NCBI GenBank assembly: GCA_036971615.1
Contig: JAYKKR010000010.1
Span: 868,001 to 932,000 of the forward strand
Length of the DNA: 64,000 nucleotides
DNA from: Amyloporia xantha
Taxonomy: Eukaryota; Basidiomycota; Agaricomycetes; Polyporales; Adustoporiaceae
Reading direction: 5' to 3'
Position 1 is the first letter of the stretch. Each line of letters starts with the position of its first letter. The position numbers and the translations under genes were made by a program. Positions 24,456 through 33,600 of the stretch are shown here, in pieces. A model generated the notes under the pieces. It worked only from the letters and a program-made list of their open reading frames with translations, did no database searches and was not told the origin of the DNA.

Positions 24456-26799
24456 GTGTTTCTTTGTGAGACAGTAGTATATTTACAAAGCTATAATACA
24501 TTATTTCTGAACAGTATAATATGCAAATAGATTGTTCTCTCACTTGTTTGTATAATAAATTGCTGGCATCTCTGATATGCATTATTTGAGCTATATTTTA
24601 TACTGGATATGAAATAGCTATAGTATCCTACTACTTACTATCATTCTATTCACTTTATAGGTTTTATTAGAATGATTTAAGTTAAATACATGTGAAGGCG
24701 ATCTGTCGTACTGGCTAAAATGGAGATACTGAAATGAGAAATGTACATTCATACAGAATTAGCACAAAGAGCTGCTGAATAGCATAAATATAGTGGTGAG
24801 AGAAAGAAGAAAGAGCATACTTGTATCAGAAAGGAGCAAAAGTAGGAATATAATACGTGTACTCACCTCTGTGCAGCTACAGTCATCTCCTCTCCTTCAT
24901 TGATATTCACTCCATACATCCACAAGGTCTTCCTTTCACTGACGGTTAACAGTCAAAAGTCAGAGGTCAAAGGTCAAAGGTCAAACAGAGTAAGACGCAT
25001 CTCAGAATTGAGAATCTGGACTCTGGCCAATAAAAGAGACTGCAACTAGATAAATGGGGAGGTAAAGGAGTGTTAGATAGTTGAATAATGTGATATATCA
25101 GTGCAGGAATAGATAGAGAAGGATGCACATGAGGAATGGGAGCATGAGGAGGAGGTCGTTCAACATGCAACCATAGAACGAAAACCACTGGATGCAGACC
25201 CACCAATGTATATATCGTCGGAAAGCCTGCAATTAGGGCTTTCATTCTATCCAACAATCAAAGAAAACCGTCCATGGGTTCCTGAGATATGGACAAGACG
25301 AGGTTTTTGATGAAAAAGGGCAACAGAGGAGGAAGGAGTGGACGGATTTGGATGAGCAAGGGCTCGTCTGGAAGGGCTTGACAATGCGAATAGAATGGTG
25401 TAAAAGCGAAGGGATAACTCACATTGGATCCCCAGATATCTCCCAATCAAAATCGCAAAAAGCGCCCATTCCATCCAAGACCCTTCAATATCTCCCAGAA
25501 CTCCTTCATACCTTCACAGAATAGGATGGGACAGCCCTGAGACTCTTCTCCAAGAGTGGAGAGTAAGGAAGAGAGAAGGAGGACTCACATGAGTTACCAG
25601 ATAGTGCAGAGCAGGGACAGAACAACCGTCTAAGCTCAGTCAAGTCCCAGTGAACTAGACAAACCCCAAAGCCACAGGTACTAAGATAGAGTCCCTAGTC
25701 ACAGTATTTTAGATCCAAGATAGTACAGTTAATAGATATCAAGCAGTAGCAGCTAGGAGGAACAGCTGAGGAGAACTTGAAGGGCAAATGCGCCCAAGTC
25801 CCTGCTAACCCTAAACCTGGGTTCCCAAAACAGGTGTCAGTCTGCCGCGTCAAACTCTGACCAAATTAAGCAGCCACAGTCATTCCTTCTCTTCTTCCTC
25901 AACGACCACTCTGCTTCGTCTCCTTCCTTGCCACTTCACTATTTCTGTTTGCTTCAGCTTTCATATCCACTGTTCTTCTGCTCTCTGGTGTACATGTAGC
26001 TTGTTGCTGTATTTCTTGGACTCTGACTGGTTCTGTCTCAGGATATGATAATGCGCTGGCAGAGCGCATGGGTCGTAAGTTGGTTATTGCAGACACAGGT
26101 AAGTCCATATCTTCTTTCTTCCATTTGAATTTATGAATAACTGACACTCTTTCTATCCACTGGTAATATCAGCATTGAAATAACCATCTATGAATGTTGG
26201 CTGTTGACTGTTCGCTGTCGTCGTATGACAGTGAAACAATGTAAGTTCTATTTGTCTTGCTCTTGCAGGCTGACATGCCCAATATATTTCAGATATAGCA
26301 TGCACTCAGTGTGAATCTATGTTTCCTTACGACTTGCAATTATTGGTGAGTTATGTATATCAGTGCGAATACTCCTGGCCTGTAAGTCGTCCATTTGCTT
26401 CTCCATATCTTAGCTGGACTAAATTCATGACTGTATCTACAGACATGGGCAATGGTGAATTGTGATTCTGATTACAGTTATGTCATGTAAGTCGTTCGCT
26501 TCTGTCTGAATCCATTTATCAGATTCCCTTACATTTTGTCCAAAATGAGCAGATTATCTCTGTCAATCTTGTGTACGTCTTAGCTCTACTTTTCTTATTG
26601 GTGTATACTGAACATGCTATTAGGATTTTCTGACAGCTATTATTTGTATGCCTCACTGCAGGTCGCTATTATGGCTGCTAGTACTAGATTCTTTTTTGTG
26701 TATATTATCTATGAATATATGGCTGTTTCTCATTACAAACAATATGACTTTAAGAGTGCTTGAATACAAATAAACAAGAAGTTTGAGAGACGACAAAAG

Positions 26800-26965
26800 A
26801 CCACTCAGGCTCATGTCAGAGTGCTCTCAGAGAACTCTGAGGTCACTCTGGGTTAACCTGAGAAATAAATCTCATGTCGACGTAGTCTGAGAGCACTCTG
26901 GCTACTCTGAGTAGTCTGAATGCTCTGAGGTCTCCCAGATACTCTAGGATGCTCTTAGAGCAGCC
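26800..26965. repeat. Right subterminal array of CTCTGAG / CTCAGAG motifs
   Basis: The same heptamer family seen inside the left end recurs here in both orientations (for example CTCTGAGG, CTCTCAGAG, CTCTGAGTAG), which supports one element with matching ends. Confidence 0.6.
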
Positions 26966-26991
26966 TGGGACTAATAGGGTTTTTCCTGATG

Positions 26992-27039
26992 CCAGGGGTG
27001 CATCTGCAAAACAGAGAGCATCCAAAGGTGGTTCAGTGT
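26992..27039 (-). pseudogene. Glucosamine-6-phosphate deaminase, middle fragment
   Basis: On the minus strand one frame reads LNHLWMLSVLQMHPW, matching the family motif EGVNHMWTLSALQLHPW. The fragment is trapped between the DNA element (ending 26991) and the gypsy left LTR (from 27040). Relative to the upstream exon piece it is out of frame by 7 bp. The extra bases create TGAAC-AC-TGAAC across the gypsy insertion point, which looks like the footprint of an earlier excised transposon. Confidence 0.65.
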
Positions 27040-27537
27040 TGTAACGGATACCGCGGTCAACATCCAACGGATATACGCAATGGTATTCCGTTCCACTTTC
27101 GGAACGCGAGAGCCTAACCTCTTCGCGCCTCGCAGCTCCCTGACGTACCCACAAACTTCTTAATTACCTATAGTTAATAGTTCTTAGGCGTACATCACGT
27201 GATCCAGTACTATACTCTGTGCGTCTAATCACGAAGGAATGACAACTACTTTTACTTGCTCCTGCCTGCCCGCGTGTCTACTACACTCGACGCAGGCCTG
27301 CGAGCGCAACTGCTGGAATATCAGGCGGATAACGTTTGAGATAGCCTCGAACGTTACCGCTGCGTTCCTTACGAACGCCTCCAGCTCCGCGGTTCTACGT
27401 GTCACTCCGACGACAGCCGTCCAGTGACTACCTGTCCCGCTACGCCTGGACTCACAGAGAGTCCACCAAGCTCGTTACTCTACGTCTCGGAGGCCTGTCT
27501 CCTTTATATCGAGGGCTCCAAACCACGAGTCCTCACA
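27040..27537 (+). repeat. 5' LTR of the gypsy element
   Basis: Starts TGTAACGGATACCG and ends GAGTCCTCACA; 498 bp. It contains GTCCACCA at 27461-27468, complementary to the sequence just after the LTR. A TTTATATC stretch occurs at 27503-27510, but it is too near the 3' end to be an obvious TATA box. Confidence 0.97.
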
Positions 27538-27553
27538 CTGGTGGACATTCAGG
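27538..27553 (+). promoter_or_regulatory. Primer-binding site region
   Basis: The base after the LTR is C, then TGGTGGACATTC. TGG is the usual PBS start and would pair with a tRNA 3' end. However, TGGTGGAC is also the exact complement of GTCCACCA within the LTR (27461-27468), as expected for Tf1-like self-priming. Which mechanism operates cannot be decided here. Confidence 0.6.
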
Positions 27554-27606
27554 GGAGTCAGTCCACCTCCTTGTCGTAGTACGTTTTTTATCACTTGCTT
27601 TATCGA

Positions 27607-30600
27607 ATGTCGAACAGAGCGAACATCCCCATCGATCAACTGCTCGGAGATGAATCGGCGGAGACCACGCGGCCCACGCACCCTGGACTATCGCGCGTAA
27701 GACCAATAGCGCCCTCCGCCTCACCTCCGCTTCGAGCTCCTCGCCTCGCCCATCTGACGGGACTACCAAGACCTTTCCAAGCCACCTCTTCGTCGGATCC
27801 ATCACCCGTGGGATCGACTCCTATACTCGTAGGATCCGATGATCTTGGGGAATCAAGCCGTTGGATGAGCATCGTAGAGTCTACGCCCGCTCGAGCAGGG
27901 GAGAATCCGTATCGAGCGACCTTCGGGACCCAGACTCCTTTCTTCGAAGCAGGCGACCCTAGAGAGAACGATCGCCGCTCTCCCCACTTCCCGGGGGCGT
28001 TTCAGCAAGTTCCGCCGGGCCGCAACTTCTCCAGAGAAGACCTGGAGAAGTTACGCGATCCTACCCCAGACGGTACCAACGCCTTGGCGGCAGACTCCAG
28101 TGGGTCGCCAATCGCAGCGCCGCCTTCCTCGCCCTTGGGCTCCCCTGTACTGATGGAGGAGAAGACCACGGTTTCACCTTTAGCGACTTCTTCTACTCCT
28201 TCCGAAAGTCCCCTCGTCGAAGATTCAGCTGGGGAAACGATAGCCGTTCACCCACGCTCGGGATCTTCCAACGCTTCGGGGCGATCGCGTTCGAGCCGTC
28301 GCTCCCGCGTCTCACAAGTATCAGTAAGGGAAGCAGCCAATGCTCCTCTTGAGAGGAAGACCATTCGATCGCTGTGCGACGCGCAAGGCTATCTTTTGGA
28401 GGGTCTGAGAGACAAGAACTCCTCTCTCGAGATCATCGCTGGTTTAGCTGAGCCAGATCGCCGGGGAATCTACCGTAGCGTAGGAGACGAAGCTCATGAC
28501 TTCCTTCAAGAAGAATTTTCCGAGCTACACGTCCACGACGCTAACGACGTAGCCGGCCCCGAACGACGGTACCGCGTCCCCGCGCCTGTGCTCCAACGGA
28601 TATACTACTTGGCTGACGGGCTCGATCGAGCGGTGAGAGACATGCTGCGACTGGACGATACTACCAAAACGTGGGTATTTGATCACCAAGAACAACTCCT
28701 TTCCGTCCTGAAGGGTTGCGAGTCCAAAGGCATGCTCTGCGACGCCTTCCAACTACTCCAATTCCGCGTAGGAAAGGCGCTGGAAATCTTGTGCCAACGA
28801 AATGACCTCCATTGCGGACACCCGTTAGCCCAGTCCATATCTTCCACGGCTTCGGATTTCTACAGCGACGGAGGAGACACCTCTCTCACTTCTAGGCGTC
28901 GACTCGACCAATGGCTGCTACGACCGGACGTCGCTCCCGTCCTTACCCCACAATATCTAGACGTGGTGCGTCGTCGGACGTCAGGGATTGCTCCTCGCGG
29001 AAAAGCCGTCCCCGTCGAATTAAGGGATGTCCCCCCCCTTCCCTCGCTACGATTCCAGGAGCGCGGAATTCCCGTTTTCGTCGTCGAATCCTTGACCCGC
29101 ACTCGGGCAGAACTCCCCTCAGGAGATGCCTCTATGATGGAGGTCGAGCAGCTCACTCGGCCCGATCCTCTGGAAGAAGAAGGAGCGTCTTTGCCACAGG
29201 CGACATTGCCGCTGGTCCGATCCCCGAGTGTGTTAAGCTACGAGAATCTTCCCAAGTCCGGGAGTACAAAGGAAGGAGACGTCTCCTTTGACGACCGAAC
29301 TAAGGATCAAGACGCAGTTCCGGTGACCGCTGGTACGTCCAACCGCGTCCCTCCCGGAGTCACAATTAGACCTAGCTACGCCGCCCGTTCGAGTTTTGGG
29401 AACCCCACCTTCGTCTTGCCGCCGCCAGTTGCTGACGGAGGCGCTTCGACTCCCGAGTTCCCTCTTACTCATTCTGTAGCTACTGACCCTAACGCCTTAC
29501 AGGTACCTATTTCCAGCAACGTGCAGAGCGAAGGAGCGGCTCGACGAGTCACCTTCGGAGGAGTGCGCGCGCACGTAACTACGGCTAGCGATTCTTCGCA
29601 AGACCTTCCTCCTTCTCGCGATCGCGCCCCCTCTATGGCTCCTATCTCTCCTGATTCCCGACGGAAATCAGGACCTCTGCCGCGTGGAATATCAGCGGCT
29701 CTACCTGCAACTCACGCCTTCGAATCAATAAGGAACATGGTCTATCCCCCTCCTACGGGTGAGGTCCCACCTTCAGCCAGTCCGGTCCTGAAGGCCAAGT
29801 CGGAGGGGGTGTTCGAGCGCCGAGCCCCCCTTCCCGACCAACCGGCTCCTCCTCGCTTGGAAAACGAGCGATTCCCGCGGAACGAAACATCACTTCCTCC
29901 TGCCGCACCCTCTGCGCCCTTTCAACAGGCACGGGCGCCTCCGGCGATTGGAGTTAGCGCTCCAACTCTGAACTACGTTCAGTCGAATCCCGCGCGGGGC
30001 CCTCACACTTATGTTTACGCGCCAACCAAGCAGCCCAACCGTCCGTCCGGTCCTGGCTCTAACGGGTCGCCTCCGAGCGGATCAGGGCCACGCCTCCAAG
30101 CACCCTCGTATTCTGGGGGGCCCCCTAGTGGCAACGGAGGACTCCCAGGAGGAAGCGGAGGACCGCCGGGAGGAGACCCTGCCGGAACTGCTTCGATGAC
30201 GCCTCCCCCGCGGGACCTCCCTACCATCGTTATTAACCATTATCCGTCGCCCCTTGAACAGAACCCCCGTCTGGATCTCAAGTACTCCAAGGACACTGTC
30301 CCGGAGTGGGATGGGGAACTAGATACCATCCTGGCATACATCCGCGATATGAACATATTGGCCGACCTCAGCCCGTCTATGGCGAGAGGGATCGCGGTGA
30401 TGGCACCTACTCGTTTCACGGACGGAGCTCGCCGCTGGTGGAACCTCCTCGATGCGAATATACGATTGGCCTATATGACCAGTTGGTCCGCCCTGTTGGA
30501 AGGAATTCGACTCCACTTTTTCACGTATAAGTTTCAGCTTAAACTGCGATCGGTTTACGATTTGCAGCGGTTCCGTCAGACGGGTCACTCTTCCGAATCT

Positions 30601-33600
30601 CCTCTCGACTTCGTCGAGAGACGTTTGCTATATCATCGTCACGTCTCTTCCGCAGCGAATCTCGCCACCGACGAAATCGCCGCTATCCTGCAAAATGCCC
30701 CTCCAACATGGACTACTGTCCTGTCCGCGGACAGCCTGCAGACTATCGCTGCGTTCCTATCGGAAGTGCAAGACAAATCGGAACAGTTAATTGCGTTCGC
30801 CAATCTCGACGCCTCTATCCGTTCAACGGTACGAGAAGGGGATAGAGAGCCTCGAACCCGAAGCCGTCCGTTCCGTCGCAGAGCCTACGCGGCGGGGGGC
30901 GACCTCGAGACGGAAGAAGTATCAGATGATGTGGTGGATCAGCTTGTGTCTACGGATATCTCTTTCTCCTTGACCTCGGATGAAGCTGGCGCGGAACCTG
31001 CGGAAGCCCTTGCTATCTCTAACTCCAACACTGCCCCTAAGACGGACGTTCGCTCTCGATCTAACGCGCGGCGCCCTCCTCCTGGAGGTTATGCCTACCC
31101 GGCCAACAATTCCGTAGTTAGCAAAACTCCGCCTCCGGGCCCTTGCCGGGTGTGCGGAAGCCCCAAGCACTGGGACCGTGAATGTCCCCATTGGAATGAG
31201 TATCAAGTTCGGAGGTCAGCAAACGCGCTAGCGGCGGAACATGAGACAGATGAATCGGAAAATAGAACTTACGATAAGGCCTTCGTAGCGTATGTTCGTA
31301 GCCAGAATGCATCCCATTGGTCAGCTTCATGGACGGATGTCCGACAGATCGAAGGAGAGTTACTGAGAGTCGGTGCGATCGCACGCAAATCCGCCCGCGC
31401 CGCGACTTGCGAAGAGTTCCCGGAGGAGGAAAGTCACGCAAACGAAACGTTACCCGCTGATAGCCAGCATGTGATACTGTGTCCGGGTGACGAGGAAGTG
31501 GATGGGTCTGACAGCCTCATTGACCGCATCGCCGAAGCACTCGCCGTCGACGGTTCGACTGGAGCGGAGTCCATCGTTCCAGAAGTACACTCCTACTCGG
31601 CTAATTCTACTCCCCGCTATAAGGAGAGCGCGGGAGAGTCATCCGAGCCGTTGCCTCCCCCGCCGGTCGCTCCCAAAGTGGTGCCGTTGCAAAGAGTGCG
31701 AGACCCACCGGCTGGACATTCGACTGTCGGTATCTCTGCCTTGTCGTTCCAAGCCCGATTCGGGAGTTTGGAGCACGCCCCCATTCAATGCCGAGCCGAT
31801 TCGGGAGCTGACATCTCGTTAGTCTCCAAGGAGTACCTAGACTCTTTGCCCTTCAGCTCACGCCCGACTATACGACAAGGTTTGCGTATGAATCTATTCC
31901 AACTTACTAATGGTTTTAAAATCACAGGCTACGTCCAAACCCCCGTTTTCGTGGAAACCCTGGAAGGAGACTATGTGGAAATGTTAGCCGAATGTTACGT
32001 CGTCCCGGGCATGACGTCTTCGCTCCTTTTGGGCGAGGACTTTCACGTCAACTACGAACTGAGCGTGTTGCGTAGCGTCCAGGACGGGTCCGTCATTCGC
32101 GTAGGACGAACCGGGTACACTATCCCGGCATGCTCCTCTGCTCCCAGGGATCGCCCTAATCTACGCGTGTTCGGACGAGGCGCAGAAGCTAGTTACGTGA
32201 GGGCTAAAACGCATCGACGCAAACAAGCTCAGAAGCGTCGAACTCGAAAGAAGGCTGAACACCCCTCTGCTAGAGCGACCCAAGACGTACGCCGCATTTC
32301 CCCACACTCCTGTCGGCCGGTCCCGGTCGATGTCTCTTTCGCGCAGAGTCCCGAATGGTTTGTCGAAAAGACGGTGTTAGGGCAACCCGATGGTTCTTTC
32401 CTGCTTACCACTCCTACTATCATAGACGAGAAACACGCCTACGTTCCTATAACGAATCCCACGGACCGACCCTATATCGTGCGACGAGGGGAATCCTTAG
32501 GAGAACTGCACAAGCCAAAAGAATGGTTTGCGGAGACGACTCCTGAACTCGTCGTTCACGCGAACGCCGTGCGAACTTTTATTAAAGGACAGCTAGCGAA
32601 GGAAGGTAACTCTGACCAAGACCCTCCTTCAGACCTCCCGTTCACTACTACCGAATCGACGGGCTGGCAACCGCCTCCTGCGAACGACGAGACGGATTGG
32701 GGTCCTAAGACGGCTGAGGTTCCCGATCCTACAGTCTACCCTTCAGAAGAATTGGAGAGTCTCCTGGACATCGGACCTGAGTGGCCTCCACAGGAGCGAG
32801 ATCGCCTTGTTTCCATGTTGAGGCTACGCCAAGCCGCCTTTGCTTTCGACGGACGATTAGGCCGTAACCCCACGGAAGTCACGATCGATGTCCCGACCGG
32901 TACTAAACCTATCTCCCTTCCAATGTACTCCGCGTCTCCAGCAAAACGTGAAGTCATAGACAAACAACACGATTCATGGCTCGCGTTGGATGTTATCGAA
33001 CCATCGCGGAGCCCATGGGCTGCCCCAGTGCTCATCGCCTACCGAAACGGCAAGCCTCGTTTATGCGTTGACTACCGACGACTAAATGCCGTGTCGACTC
33101 CCGACGAATTTCCTATTCCCAGGCAGTCGGAAATATTACAAGCTCTATCGGGAGCCCAAGTCCTCACGTCTTTAGACGCCTTAGCAGGCTTTACGCAACT
33201 GACGGTCGCCGAAAAAGACCGCGAGAAGACAGCTTTCCGCACTCACCGAGGACTCTACCAGTTTAAACGCCTTCCTTTTGGGTTACGCAACGGCCCATCG
33301 GCTTTTCAGCGAGTCATGCAAGGGGTCCTAGCCCCCTACCTATGGCTTTTCGCGTTGGTCTATATCGACGACATCGTGGTATTTTCCAAATCTTGGACGG
33401 AGCACGTCGACCATCTAGATCAGGTGCTTGCGGCAGTAGAAGCTGCGGGGATTACCCTTTCCCCGACTAAGTGCCATTTTGGATATACTTCGATCCTGCT
33501 CCTGGGACAGAAGGTGTCGCGGCTCGGGTTCTCCACGCACGAAGAAAAGGTCAAGGCCATTATGGAACTGGCCCGACCCACTAAGGTATCGGAATTGCAA

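Larger units (their letters stand above)
24304..26991. mobile_element. Non-autonomous DNA transposon with 13-bp perfect terminal inverted repeats
   Basis: It begins CATCAGGAAAAAC (24304-24316) and ends with its exact reverse complement (26979-26991). CC flanks both ends (24302-24303 and 26992-26993), giving an apparent 2-bp target duplication. Removing the element and one CC restores a continuous CAC CCC TGG GCA CTC reading (HPWAL) of the interrupted deaminase gene, which fixes the borders precisely. Both subterminal regions are crowded with CTCTGAG/CTCAGAG motifs. The interior is A+T-rich, and I found no transposase frame. Small target duplication plus subterminal repeats suggest a CACTA/Plavaka-like (CMC) relative, but the TIR does not start with CACTA and the class is uncertain. 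Confidence 0.75.

Noticed and set aside
24304..26991. Region considered as part of the gypsy element or as a large intron
   Set aside because: It has its own 13-bp TIRs and a CC duplication, and it lies outside the gypsy target duplication. It does not begin GT or end AG on the gene strand.
26843..27154. 103-codon minus-strand frame running from the DNA element across the deaminase fragment into the gypsy LTR
   Set aside because: A chance frame across three unrelated segments; the deaminase motif lies in a different frame.
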